Source: Niebla homalea
Lineage: Eukaryota > Ascomycota > Lecanoromycetes > Lecanorales > Ramalinaceae
DNA: 64,000 bases
Reading direction: 5' to 3'
Assembly: GCA_019925105.1 (NCBI GenBank)
Contig: JAHGAU010000022.1
Coordinates: 434,001-498,000, forward strand
The position numbers and the translations under genes were made by a program. Positions within the stretch are counted from its first letter, which is position 1, and the number at the start of each line of letters is the position of its first letter. Below the pieces are notes generated by a model, which saw nothing but the letters and a program-made list of their open reading frames with translations, was not told the origin of the DNA and did not search any database. Below are positions 36,244 through 49,953 of this stretch, one piece after another.

Positions 36244-39200
36244 TTTCGCGATAACGATACCCTATAAAAACACCTTTTTCCTTGTTTAATTTTATAACTA
36301 TAATATAAAGATTTTATTGTGTAAAATATATTTAAAAAATAAAAGTATTCTACTTAAAAATACTATTAAACTACGATCTTTAAGCTATAAAGCCAGCCAA
36401 TAACTTAATAATTTAAAATTCTATAAGGATAAGATGTTTTAATTTTATTACTGCCGGGGTATACGTATTTATTAATTAAAAAGTATAAATACTTATTTTT
36501 TAACCTTATAAGTTAATTATATGCCGGCGTTTATACGCCGGAAACCGGCTATATATAAAAGCCTTAACTCTATAATATAAAGCGTTAAGCGGAGCCTTAA
36601 TAGGGGTCTTAACTGGGAAATTTTAACCTTAACTAAATTCTTTAAAGTCTAAACCCTTAAAAACCTTATAGTTATAACGAGAAATCTCTACCCGATCCAA
36701 ATTCTCTTTATAACTTAAAGGATTTTTAACCTTGTTCCGCCGCTAAAATTACCTAATTAAGACCTTTTATAAGGATTATGTAACGTTATAAAGTTAAGAA
36801 AAAACTTTAAACTTTCACTTTTTATAACGAAAAATCTCATCTTTAAGACGAACTTTTATTTCTAAGACGGTAACTTTAATTATATAAGTAAGGATATGAC
36901 TCGGTTTTACCCTTAAAATTACTTAATTAAAATTATCTTTAAGGATTAAATCCAAGGAGAAAAAAGTTTATTTATTTACCGAAATTCTATATTTTAAACG
37001 GGGAAGTTAAGAACCAGTTACTGAATCCTTTATATTTTAATTGGCCCAGAAGGTTACTTAATTTAATTAACGCCCGGAAGTTTAAGGGTAAAGTAATTAT
37101 AAATAAAGATTATAGCCCTTAAAATAAAAAGCAATAATTAAATATAGAAATTAACTCTCTATATTATATTAAATATAAAAAGGGCGAACAATTTTAAAAA
37201 GGTATAAAAATAACCTAGATATCCGTAAAGTTTTAATTTATTATTAATTAAAATAAATTAAACTTTATTTGGAATTTAAGCTTTATTATTAAAACCCCGA
37301 ATATACTATTATTTTACTTTATTAATATAGAAACTTTTTTTATTATTTTTTATTATTAGGTTAAGAGTAAATTTTTCCGTTTTTATTTAAGAAACCTTTA
37401 AAAAGAAAATTAAAAGACTATTTAAGAGGTAATTAAAGACGTAAATAAAGAATATTTACCCTTATTTATATTAAAGTCTTATAATAATTTCGGCTTAAAG
37501 GCATTTAAAGAACCTTTAATATTACTGCTTAATAAGTTAATTTTTAAGCTTTATTTAAAAGTAGAAAATTAGATCCCGTTATTTAATACGGAATATCTTT
37601 TACTTTTAAATAATTTATTAATTAAATATTAATTAAAATTTAAATCATTGGAATTAAAAAACCTATCGGACTTCTTATTTAATCCTAATTTTAAGTTTAA
37701 ATTTAATTAAATAATTAATATTTCTTTACGTATAAATATTAATTTAAAATCTTTAAATTCTTATTTTTTTATTAAAAATAACCTTTAAGATTAAAGATTC
37801 TGCTTTTAAGAGTTTTTTTTTAATATAATTCCGTTATTAATCGAATAACGTTAATAAATATTATAATATTAATAAATTAAGGATTAATTAATCCTTAATA
37901 ACCTTTATAAACCTATAATTATTAAGGATAAACTTAAGGTTATTATAATTATTAAAACTCATTATAAGGATAATATATATTATTTTATAAATAAATTAAA
38001 TATAATTAAAGAAATCTAGATTATTCTTATTATTTATTTTAAACTTTAAGGTTTAAGTTTATATATTAAGTTAACTTAAAAGTTTAAAATAATAATAAAA
38101 AGTTTAAATAAAATAATTAAGTATTTTACTTATAAATTCCGTAAATATATTACTACAATATTAATTATTAATAAATTATATAAAGTTTTTAATTTAATAA
38201 TTATTTAATTTTTTTTATTTAATTTTGGTAACGGTTAATAATATTTTTATATTAACTTAACTTAAAATTAAATTATTTTAAATTAAAATTCTTTTAATTT
38301 TAATAAAATTATATTAAAAGTTATTAATAAAGAACTATAAATTAATATAGTTTATATTTATATTATTTTATAATTTTATTTAATAACTTTAAAGGTTAAT
38401 AATAAGCGGTTTTTATTAAATATAATAGTTAAAAGTATAATTATTATATTATAAAAAACCGTAATAATAAATACCCGGAAAGTAATTATTAAGTTTTTTA
38501 TTTTAAGAAAAAAATTAAAACGTTATATTAAGGGTTAAAAAAATTAAAGATTAAGGAAATTATTATTATTATTATACCGGTAAATTTATCGGTTTTAAGG
38601 GAAATTTATAATATAATAAACGTAAATATTAAACTTAAATATATAATAATATTTATTAATTTAATTAATTTATAAAAGTTAATAATTTTAAATAATAATT
38701 ATAATAAGTACTTTTTCTATTAAAGAAAATTTTTTAATAATAACTTTTAACCTTATTAAATAATATTTTTAAAGTTAAATTTAATATAAATTAATTATAT
38801 TGATAATATTAATATCGCTTGGGTAATTTATAATATTAATAAAAAAAAAGTAATAGTTAAGTTTTTAAACTTTATTTATTCTTTTAATAATAAAATAAAC
38901 CTTTTTTAAAGATTTAATTCTTAAATAATAAAGTTAAAATAATAACTTCCCGAATTAAACGGATAATAATTAAAAAACCCGGTAAATTTATATATTTTTA
39001 ATAAAGATAGCTCTTTACATTAAATTTTTAAGTATTATTTTAATTAATAATAATAATATTTAACGTATTAAACGATATATTAACTTAATATATAAAGATA
39101 AAATATTTTAACCTTTAATTTATTATTAAATTAATTACGGTATTAATAAAAATATCCCTTAAATATAAATAAAAGGAATAAGAAAAGTCCTTAAAAAAGG

Positions 39201-42200
39201 TAATATATATATATTATGCCTTTAATAAAATAACCTTTTAACTTTATAAAAAATATCTTAAATTAAAAATTACTTTATTAAAACTTATTTATTTAAACGT
39301 TATAAAACTTATTAAATTAATAAATTTTAATATAATTAAATATTTTATTACTTTCCGGGACGATTTTATTTATATATTAAAAGTTTATTTAATAATTTAT
39401 AAGTTAAATATAACCCGTAAATTTAAATAATTTTAAGTTAAATATAAAATTATTAATTAAAAAATTAAATATTTATAAATAAATAACGGGGGTAAATATA
39501 TATTAAAAAACTTTTAAAATTACCTTAAAAACTATAATATTATCTATAAATTAATAATATAAAGTAACCTTAAATAAAACCCCGTAAGTAAAAGATTTAA
39601 CTAAAAAATTAAAAAGCGGATCCGTATAATAATCTATAATATAAACTTACTTAAGAATTTATAACCGGAAATTATTATAATTATTAATTATTTTATTATA
39701 AAAGAATTTACGTTTAATTTAAAAGGGAAAATTACTTTATATTAAACGTAATATAATTAAAAACCGGAATTATTATATTTATAAATAATTAAATTATTAA
39801 TATAAATTAAGATTATAAAATATTGGACCTTTTTAAATAAAAAAGTTAATTTATTTATTTTATTAAATTATAATAATAAAATTATTAAAATATATCGGGT
39901 TTTTAACTTTTAAATATAAACTTTTAATAAAAAAAAAAAAAAAATTTACAACGTTTATATTAAGGAATAAAAAATTATTTTATTAAATAATTCCGATAAA
40001 AATATTTTAACGGAAAAAATTTAATATTTAAAAAGGATATATAGCCTTAATAAGTTTTTATTTCAAAAAAGAATTATAAAAATTAAGTCTATAATAACGT
40101 TTTTATTAATAATATCTTAAACGATATACCTATAGGTAATATAATCCCGATTAAGGAATAAGGAAATTATTTTTAAACTTAATATAATTAAAATAAGTAA
40201 TAACTTAATAAATTATAAGAGGAAATTAAAATTATTTTTAAGGTAACTTTAAGCTTAAAATCCTTAAGTACTTAAAACTCCGGAATATATCCTTAAACTT
40301 ATTATTTATTTTTATTAATATAATTATCTTAAATAAAAAAAAGGATATTTATTATTTAACGTTAATATTATTTAAGAATAAGCCGGAATTATTTAAGTTA
40401 AAAACCTATTAAGAAGTTATAAAAGATATTTATTATAAAATAAATTAATAATTAACGGAAAAAAACGAATACGGCTTTTATATTAAAAATAATACTTAAA
40501 TATTTATATTTAAATATATAATATCCCCGGGTATAATTATTTTAAAGGGACGATAAATCTATACTCTTAAAAGAGGCGTTAACGGTTTAATTATTTAATA
40601 TAAGGCCCGCTAGATAATCCGCGGCTATAAGTAACGGGAAAGCATTAACTATAATAAAACTTTCGTTATAAAATACTTTTATAATTAAACCTATAAGTTA
40701 TAAAATACTTTTTATATTAATAGTGGTTAACGATTAAAACTTAAAATAAATAAACGTAAAAATAGCCTTTTTTTATAACTTAATTAAAAAAGAAATTTAT
40801 ATAAAATAACCTTATAATTAAAAGAAGGATATTAATATATATTATAAATTTAATAAAACCCTTTACGGATTAAAATAATCCCCTTAATTATAATATTATT
40901 ACCTCTTTATTTTTATAAAGAAATAAGGGTTTAAGTTAATACTTATAGATTATTACGTATTTATATACTTTAAAGATAAAACGATTATAGCTCTTTATAT
41001 AAATAATATCCTAATTATTAACTTATTTAAGGAAGGTATTATAACCTTAAAAAGGTACTTAATAATTAATTCCGTATATTTAATTTAAGGTTAATTTATT
41101 ATTACTTAAGTATAATTATTATAAAAGACCGTTAAAATAAAACGTTTTAACTTAATTAAAAGGTTTATATAAAAAAAGTTATTAAGGATTATAAGTAATA
41201 AGATATTACCCCTATATATATCCTTATAAAGCCGAAATATAAACCGGAGCCTATACTTAAAGGCTATAAGGTTAACCCAATTTTCCGGAAGAAATATTAA
41301 TTGGCTATAAACTCTTTAATATATATTATACTTAAAACTTGCTTAAATATTATTTATTTTATTTTAATAATTAATTAATATATCTTAAATCCCATTAAAT
41401 ATTATTAAAAGTTAATAAGAAGAATTTTACGTTACCTTTATATTACCGTTATTTTCTAATTAATATACCGGGGTAAATTAAAAGCTCTTAATAATTATAT
41501 TAATTCCGACTTTATTATAAATTTAACCCGGAGGTCTATTATAAACTATATATTTAATATCGGAAGTACTATAATTAATTAATAATTTAAACGTTAAGTT
41601 ATAATTACCCTTTTTATTTATAAAGCGGAATATATAAAATAAATATAAATAATTAAAGAGACTTTATAACTTAAGTAACTTTTAAATAAAATTAAACCGT
41701 ATTAAGCCGGGAACTTTTTTACCGTTATTATTTATAAAAATAATTAAAACGTTATAACTTTTATTAAAAACCCCGTATTCTATACCCGGATTAAGTATAT
41801 AAGTATTTAATAATATTAATTTTAAAAAGTTATAAAAAATAATTAAATAAATTTAGAATATATCCCGATATATAAATAAATCGTTAACGGTTTAATAAAG
41901 CCTTTATTATATTAGCCCTTTAAGGTATTCCGTAAGGTACTTAACCTTAAAGTACCCCCGGAACGTCTTTATATTAATTAAAGTTTCGTTAATAATATTA
42001 ATGGCTATATAGTTTTATCTTTAAGCTATTTAAGGTAAGCTTTAAGCCACTTATAAAAGGAGCTCTTAATTACTTATAAAGAGGCCATTATTAATCTTAA
42101 GGAACTTAAGAATACGTTTTAATATAAATTTAATATATAAAATAAGAAAATTAAAAAAATATTTAAAAAAAGGGTAAATCATAAAAAACAATATTTACCC

Positions 42201-42537
42201 CGGAGTATATCCGGATGAAATCACGTACCCCGGGGGGTTATTAAAAGATAATTTAAGATATAAAGAAGCTTATTATCGCCGTATCGGCTTTATAACTTAA
42301 AGGAATAAATAATATATATTTAGGGTTATAAGTATAATCTTTTAAGGTATTTTACCGTAAAAAAACCATTATTATAAAGTAAAAGATTATTACTATAAAG
42401 GAGTTCCAATAGCTTATAGAAAATATTACTTAAATAAAATATACGTTATATAAAGATTAAAATTAAAAAGCAATAATAGAATATAATATTATAAATGGAT
42501 AAATATATAGGTAATATATATTAAAGCTTAAAGGGAG
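36244..42537 (+). pseudogene. Copia E1 gag-pol relic and polypurine tract
   Basis: Gag and PR (36244-38700) are too damaged for firm limits. Integrase is probably about 38800-39700. RT starts near 40525, with V-Y-T-L-K-R-G-V-N-G and a Y-K-A-R motif near 40598. The Y-V-D-D box reads YINNIL near 40998. The pol C-terminus near 41780-41960 reads K-x-I-S-I and I-N-L-E-Y-I-P, close to the Copia RNase H end K-H-I-D-I-R and I-x-L-x-Y-I-P-T. AAAGGGAG at 42530-42537 is the polypurine tract. Confidence 0.8.
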
Positions 42538-42689
42538 TATTAAAAGTATTTATATTGGTTACCCGGCACTTAAGTAGATTAAATATAATCCGAAGCTAGA
42601 CCCAATTGGGGTAACCGGGATTCAGGAGTACTTAGTCGCACTTCTGTACATAGAGAATAATCAAGCAACTTACACCTCATATTTCAAGA
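42538..42689 (+). repeat. Copia E1 3' LTR
   Basis: 152 bp. The inner half is RIP-mutated. The outer part from about 42630 is clean, ending CATATTTCAAGA before the TSD aaatt. Confidence 0.92.
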
Positions 42690-42694
42690 AAATT

Positions 42695-45600
42695 AAGGTA
42701 AAATAATTAAGATAAGCTTAAATACTTCAATTATAAAGATTAAAAGCCTTTAAGTGGAAAGGGGTAGTAATTTCAAGGGTATATATATGGCGTTATAGTA
42801 CGTTATAAAGTTCCGTTTTGGACTTAACCGGAATAAAGAATACTTTAATTAATAAGGCTTTATATTGCTTATTACCCTACAGTATATAATAATCCCGTAT
42901 GAAGTATAGTATTTAAACTTTATTGTTCGTTAATATCGTTATATACGAAATACCTTTTTTCCCTTTATACTTAAAGACCTAAAGAAAGAAAATCGTTTTA
43001 ATCTAGCTAATAAAAATTAAGTTAAAAATAGGGATTACTTATTACTATAAATATTAAAGTCGTACGATAACTTCAGTTTAAAAGCGTTTAAAAAACCTTT
43101 AATTAACTTATTAAATATTATTATTTTTAAGCTGGATATAAACGCTAAAAATTAGATACCGTTATTTAATATAAGTTACCCTTTACCCTTAAATAGTAAA
43201 TCTTTAATATATTAAACGTCATTAAACTTAAACTTAAATATTATTAGTAATTATAATATAATTAATATTTTATTAATACCGTCTTCCGTATACTTTATTA
43301 ACGATAACGATTAAGAAAGACTCTACTATAAAGGGGTTTCCCTTAAGCTTAATCCTTTTATTAATAGATTAACGGTAATAGATATCGTAAAGTTAATAAA
43401 TAAAGGACTAAATAACGATTAATAACCTTTAAAAATTAAAGGAAAAAAATACCTTTAAGGTATATATAGTTTTAAAGAATTATTATAATATTAATATTAA
43501 ATATTTAATTAATGCTATAAAAAGCCCGGATATAATTTAAGAACGACTTAAGGATTAATATAAATTATAAGGGTCCGGGCTATATACGGAGCTTATATAA
43601 AAACTTATAAGTTTACGAAAGACCCCGGATATAACGATCGATAAATATAATAGCCGCTATTAGAAAGTTTATACTAAGATTAAGGCGATTAATAACTCCT
43701 TAATTATCCTGGACTACCTTATTATTTAAATATCCTTAAATAAATTAAGGGAATTATAGTAAATATAATACTTAATACTTACTTAAATAATAATATAATA
43801 GGGCCCGGGTGCCCTTAAATTTTACGATATTATATAAAGGGCCTATAATAAGGAAGCTTAAACGGCTATTTAGTAATTAAACGTCTTAATATAAGCTTAT
43901 AAGGATACGTTAAAGGTTTATAATAAAAGGACCTTTAATAAAACCCGGGAAAAGCTTATTTATTAATATTATACTTAGAAAAAGCGTAATAATAAATATA
44001 TTAAAGATAAATTTTAGGATTTTTATTTTAAAAAGAAGCTTATAAAGTTTTATATTAAGAAGCTTAAAATTATTAAGGAAATTATTATACTTATAAACTT
44101 TTTAATAATAGACTTTTACTTATTAACGTATATATAATAATTAATAATGATAATATTAATTACCTTAATAAATCTATAAAAGCTAATAATCCTTAATAGT
44201 AATTATAGTTAATATATTTTTTATAAAAGAAGATTCTTTTAAAAGGAGTTAAAACCTTATTTATTTTTAAGGCCCGGGCTAGTAAAAACGAGTTATATAA
44301 GGGATATAAGTATTACTTATATAATATATAGGGTGGATAATAAGCCCGTTAAAATAAAATTTATAAATACGATATATTCCTTAATAAACTTAATTAATCT
44401 TATATTTAAGATATAACTTTTAAATTATAAAACTTAACTTAATACGACGTAAACGGTCCGGACGGTAATATATAGTCAGAAAAAGCTTACTTATAATAAA
44501 TAGAATAGCTTATTTATAGTTAATTTATAAGAACTTACCCTTACCGTAACGGTATTTAACGTACCTTTAACTATATTTATTTAATATATATATATAAACT
44601 ACCTCGGAACTTAGAAATTATTCGAGTTAACGGACGTATTAATTAAAATAGATCTTAAACGTAAACGCTATAATAATAATAAGGCCGAAGACGCTTATTA
44701 TATATATTATATTACCGGACGGTTATACTCTTAATTATATAAGGGATACTTTAAACCTATAAAAAACCTATTAAAACTTATTTATACGGACCTTTTAAAG
44801 ATAATTAATCCCCGGGGATATAACGGAATAATATATTATATAACCTTCCGTGATAATAAGATTATAATATTAAAGGTTTACCCGTTAATATATAAATCGG
44901 ACGTAGTTTAACGGTTTAAAGAGTTTAAAGTTAAATATAAATAACCATTAAAAGATTAAACGCCTTTAAACCGACGGTAAAGGTAAGTATATATTTAAGG
45001 TTTTCTTAAATTACTTAAAATAATATAGGATTATCTTTAAAATAATAATACATAAAAACCTTAAATAAAATCTAATTAATAAGAAAATTAACCGGGAAAT
45101 TAATAAAAAGATTAAGGTTATACGGGTAACGGAAGGTATATTTAAAAGCTTTTAATTAAAGCTGGTTTAAATAATAAACTATATAATTATATAGACTTTA
45201 TATATACGGCTTAAAAGGGTAATATTATATTAAGTTTAATATAATAAGAAACCAAACGTATCTTATATATAAACTTTAAGGTTAATTATATACGTAAGAA
45301 TTATGGGTTACCGGGTTAAGTTTAATAATAAATCGGAACCATATATTTTAATAGGTTTTAATAAAGGGATTAATAAATATTTTAAGGTAATTAATTTATA
45401 GGTAAAACGGTTTAACCTTATAATAAAGAATATATATAACGTATATATCGAGGAAAAACGGGTAATACCGTTAAATAACTTAAATTGTAAGGAGCCTATT
45501 AATTAAATTTAAAAGCTTAAGAAGATAAAAAAGCCTTAATAAAACTTTAATTTAAAAAGAAGTTTAGGAATTACGGTTTAATTAAGATAAATATTATTAA

Positions 45601-47684
45601 TATAAACTTTACCTTTATTAAGCGATTTATGTATCCGGCTATAATCTTTACTTAATAAATAGCTTTACCGGACCCTTTAAACTTAATAATTAAAAACTTA
45701 AAAATTAATTATAATTAAGGGTAAAAATAATAAATTAAAAACTTAATTAAAGATAATTTTAACCTTATATTTCTGGATAAACCGTATAATATATTATTAA
45801 ATTTATTTTTTTCTCGGTTTTATTAATCCGTAATAAAGATAAACCGTTATATTTTTTAATTTTAATATCCCTTAAAACGATCCTAAAACTTATTAAGCTT
45901 AAAACCTATAAAGAAATTATAATAAATAAGTATATCCGGATAAACTAAAAGTTAATAAAAAATAATAAATATAGTTCCTTTAAAGAAAACGATATTTAAA
46001 TCTTAATTACGTAGAGTTAAATCCCCGCTGGCGTAACGATATTATAAGGATAATAAATTTATACCCTTAAATGTGGAGTTAATAATAATATAATTTATTA
46101 TAAGGCCTAGTAAATAATACGTAACTTTAAATAATATAAAGGTATTAACTATAATAAAACGTTTACCTTAATAATAAAACCTATAAGCTATAAGGTTCTC
46201 TTTATTTTTATAACCGTTAATAATTAAGATTTAAAGTAAATAAACGTAAAAATAATATTCCTCTATAATTTTATTAAGGAAAAAATATATATAGAATAAT
46301 TAAAAGGATAAGAAAAAACCAATAAAGATAATAAGAAGCTTTATTATAAGCTTAAGAAGGGCCTATATAAATTAAAGTAATTACTATAGCTATAATATAA
46401 TCGTTTCTAAGAGTTTATAATTATATAAAGTTTTAAATTTATTTATACGGACTATTACGTATTCTTTTACTTTAAAATTAATATAATCGTAACTATATAT
46501 ATAAATAACGTCTTAATAATTAATCCGTTTAAATAAGGGATTTAAAACTTAAAAGCCGTATTTACTTAGGAATTCCGTATATTTAACTTGGGTTTAATAA
46601 TTTATTACTTAAGTATTATTATTATTTAAGATTAATAAAATTAAATAATCCGTTTTAACCAGGAAGCTTATATTAAAAAAGTAATACGAGATTACGGCCA
46701 ATAAGAAGCCTACTTAACGTATATATTTATATAAATCGATTTTAAACCGGAATTATTACTTAAGGGTTATTAAGCGAAGTTAAAGTTTAAATAATAATAT
46801 TAATTAACTATAGGTTTATTAATATATATTATACTTAATATATAACCGGATATAGCCTATACGGTAATAATTATTAATTAATATTCCGTAAATTCGTTTT
46901 AATAATAATAATTATATATAAGGTAAATTATACGTTATTTACGGATTATTATATACTTCCAGTTAATATATAAGGGTAAACTTAAAACTCTTAATAAGTA
47001 TACCGATTCCGATTTTACGGTTAATTTTATTTATAGGTTAACTTTAAGTTATTTTTTTAACATAAAGAATATACCGATTTATTAATTTTTAAAACGGCAA
47101 CCGATTATAGCGTTATTTACTTATAAAGCCGAATACGCGGGATAAATATAGGTTATTAAGGAAGTTATATAACTTAAGGAACTATTAAGATAAATATAGC
47201 CTGATAAATCTGGATATATATTTACTATTATAATCTATAGGGATAATTAAGGGGTTATTATTCTAATAAAGAACAAAGTATATTACGTAAGGATAAAGTA
47301 TATAAGCATTTAACTATATTAATTACGGGAGTAACTTACCGCCGGTACCGTTAATCTCGAATACGTTTATACCATAGAATAAATAGCGGATAGGCTAATA
47401 AAGGCTTTATCCACCAAAACTTTTATATAATTTAGATACGCATTAAGCCTTAAGGAATTACCGAATCGATAGTCCAGGGACCGTATACTTACCGACGGCG
47501 GACTTAATAATAGGCCGGGTAATGGGTAATAACCATACAGGGGAGCTCACCGATTTAGGATGCAGGGGAGTTACGTAATAAATACGGTGACGAGCCACTT
47601 ACACAAAGGGACATAACGTTAGGGCTATAAAGGAGTTGTTCAGTAAATGTGATTTATAGGCTATATACGAAGTTCGAAGGGGAG
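42695..47684 (+). pseudogene. Copia C gag-pol relic and polypurine tract
   Basis: The gag end and PR are about 42700-44600. The integrase core is near 44770-45000, with L-I-Y-T-D-L-L-K and F-K-E-F-K-V-K-Y readable. RT is near 46020-46640: R-x-V-Y-K-L-K-C-G-V-N start, F-x-T-F-type block, K-K-G-L-Y-K-L-K near 46350, and YINNVLI from Y-V-D-D-V-L-I near 46497. RNase H ends near 47460, with TAGTVNLEYV, I-A-D-R-L-I-K-A-L-S and YALSLKELPNR nearly intact. The last 350 bp are the cleanest interior stretch. GAAGGGGAG at 47676-47684 is the polypurine tract. Confidence 0.85.
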
Positions 47685-47846
47685 TGTTAAATGTGCAGGA
47701 TCGCCACTTAAAAGATTACGTAACGCGGATCAGATTAGATAAGGCGGACGTATTAAACCCAAGTGGGATAGCGGCATATAGCCTTGCACATAGTCTCACT
47801 TTGTACATAGTAATAATTAAGTAACTTACACCTCTCAATTTCAACA
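47685..47846 (+). repeat. Copia C 3' LTR
   Basis: 162 bp. The inner ~80 bp carry RIP changes (CTTAAAAGATTACG for CTTGGGAGATCACG). The outer ~60 bp are clean, ending CAATTTCAACA. Confidence 0.92.
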
Positions 47847-47851
47847 AGAGC

Positions 47852-48250
47852 CAGCCGTTAGGAGTAAGCCGTCAGGAGTGAGCCGTTAGGGGTAAACCGT
47901 TAGGAGTAAGCTATTAAGAGTAAGCTTAAACTCAAAAGGGGAAAAGTAACTATTTAATAAAAGGCCCGGAAACCGTCGTAATCAAGCCCTTTTAACTCGG
48001 CTTACTCACAATAGAGGTAAGGTAATAAGGGTGGGTAGATTTATATAAATAGCTTTAATATATACCTGTTTTTTAATAATTAAACGGCCCTTTATTATTA
48101 TCGCGGTCCTCGGCGTATTATCTATCTATTTACTATCTCCGGAATCATTTATATAACCTAGTTAATATACTCGTTATTGCCGTAATAACATATATAGTAA
48201 TATACGTAAATTCTGAATAAAGACCCTTTAATACATTATAAAGTGGTCTT
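47852..48250 (+). pseudogene. MULE transposase C-terminal end and 3' flank
   Basis: MULE sequence resumes after the agagc duplication. It opens with five tandem 14-bp units (47853-47922). 14 is not a multiple of three, so either the reading frame ends near the insertion point or the array has expanded since. Further on no domain is readable; the stop codon cannot be fixed. The region has many CpA dinucleotides left near the TIR. Confidence 0.5.
47853..47922 (+). repeat. 14-bp tandem repeat, 5 units
   Basis: The consensus is AGCCGTTAGGAGTA; the last units carry RIP-type changes (AGCTATTAAGAGTA). It begins one base after the TSD of Copia C. Confidence 0.85.
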
Positions 48251-48374
48251 AAGTTCTTCCGCTATACTGAGAAATACGTCGGGAATTACTCAATATACCC
48301 GTTAAAAAGGGTGTACATACAGACAAATCGAGGGTGTATATGCAGACAAAAAGGGTGTACGTGTAGGCGGACTC
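48251..48374 (-). repeat. MULE right terminal inverted repeat
   Basis: 124 bp, the reverse complement of 5938-6086 less one internal unit. It contains GGTGTATATGCAGAC and GGTGTACATACAGAC. It is clean of RIP. TTTATTAT follows at 48375-48382. Confidence 0.9.
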
Positions 48375-48382
48375 TTTATTAT

Positions 48383-49297
48383 AGCGGCTATATATAATTT
48401 AAAAATTAAGTAAATAAACGTTAAAATAATATTTTTTACGGTAATATCCTTGAAAAGATTTATATTTATTAATCAACGGGCTTTAATAATAATTTAAAAC
48501 GGGTTTACCTATTAAATAAAGCTCTTTATAAGTTTAAATAATTACCCTAGATTTAATATTAATATTTCTCTATATTCCTTAAGAAATTCGGTTACCGTTA
48601 TATTGATAAAAATTATAACGTATTCTTAAACCCGGATATTAATAATATTATTATTATATATATCGATAATATCCTAATAATAAAAGTTAATAAACGCGCT
48701 ATTAATAATTTAAAGGCTTAATTATATAAAAAGTTCAAGATGTCCGATTTAGGCCTATATAGTTAATATTTAAATATAAGTATTATCCGTAATTAATAAA
48801 ATTGAACCCTGACTTTTAATTAAAAGAGTTACGTTAAATAGGTCCTTATTTAATTCAATATATATAATAATCTTCTCTTTAAGGGTAATTATATAATTAT
48901 CCTTATAAACGTAAATACCTATCTTAAGCCAGTTAATAAGGAGTATACCGCCCTGAAATAATTTTAAGTTAAATACTAGTCCGTTATCGGTTTATTTATA
49001 TATATTATAATAGGTATTAAGCTTAATATAGCTTATATAATATAAGTAATATTACATTACGCGTTTAACCTTAATAAAGGGTAAGGTATTAAATAGCTAT
49101 TAAGAAGATTTTCTGCTACCTCCGTAATATAGCTTTCTTAAAGCTTATTTTTCGAGGCTTTTTAAAGCCCTTTAATGGCTATACGGATTTAAACTACGCC
49201 GGCGATCCGTAAATACGTCGATCCACCTCCGGGTATATCTTTAACCTGGGAAGTATAGTTATTAATTAATCTTTAAAATGTTAACCGATTATAACCT
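48383..49297 (+). pseudogene. Copia D0 pol relic, part 2: RT end and RNase H
   Basis: It continues the frame cut at 5937 and is colinear with D 33760-34676. The RT catalytic box reads Y-I-D-N-I-L near 48657. RNase H begins near 48960. A deletion of about 10 bp relative to D lies near 48530. It is cut at 49297 by D'1. Confidence 0.85.
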
Positions 49298-49953
49298 TAT
49301 TGAAATAGTAGGGTGTAACTTGCTTAGTTGAGTACTATATAAGGTGCTGAGCGATATCTATCTATAAGAAGTCCAGGAAGTAGGCTAGTCCCCTTTTAGT
49401 AATAGCTAAGGTCTCTGCCTTCTACACTTCTAACACTCCCACTCGATTAATAGCTTTATAATACCATAATACCGTACCACCTACCAAGTAAGGAGTAAAA
49501 GCTCCTACTAAACCGTATTACCGTAATAATAGGTATATCTATCCTAACTCCAATAATAAAAGGTATATCTTAAACTTTAAAAGTATAATTACTTTAATTT
49601 TAAATAATTTCTGAATTTTTAAAAAACGTCCCTTAATAACGGCTTTATTGGGTTATCCGCTACTATATTATTAATAGAATAATATACGAGCTCTACCTAT
49701 TTATTGGCTATATATTCCTAGAGAAAGCAATATTTAATATATATATACTTTCTCTTTAAGTGGTTTATAGGGTCGTTAACCAGTATAATCGCTCCCTAAT
49801 TATTATAAAAGATTACCGTAATAAGGATAAGGGCCCTGGTATCGTATTTAGGCCAGGTAAAAAGAGCGTAATCTTATACGATATCCTTATCCTTAAAGGC
49901 CGGTAATATTATTAGATTTAAGGTGACTTTAATAAGCTGGGCCAGTAACCGTT
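49298..49953 (-). mobile_element. Copia D'1, reversed D copy, 3' end only in window
   Basis: The 3' LTR is at 49298-49435 (mostly clean, with the inner end CTTCTAACA). The adjacent sequence (49436-49953) is the RNase H C-terminus and 3' UTR of D read backwards, matching 35257-34742. The polypurine tract reads GAGTGGGAG on the minus strand. The left flank aacct is the expected TSD; its partner is outside the window. It is interrupted by D'2. Confidence 0.85.

Larger units (their letters stand above)
36078..42689 (+). mobile_element. Copia E1, complete LTR retrotransposon relic
   Basis: 152-bp LTRs lie at 36078-36229 and 42538-42689, with TSD aaatt at 36073-36077 and 42690-42694. It is 6.6 kb with no further insertion, inserted in C. 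It matches E2 (50744 onward) over the full length, and so supplies the empty site for F (near 40525-40570). RIP is very heavy inside; outer LTR ends are mostly clean. Confidence 0.93.
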
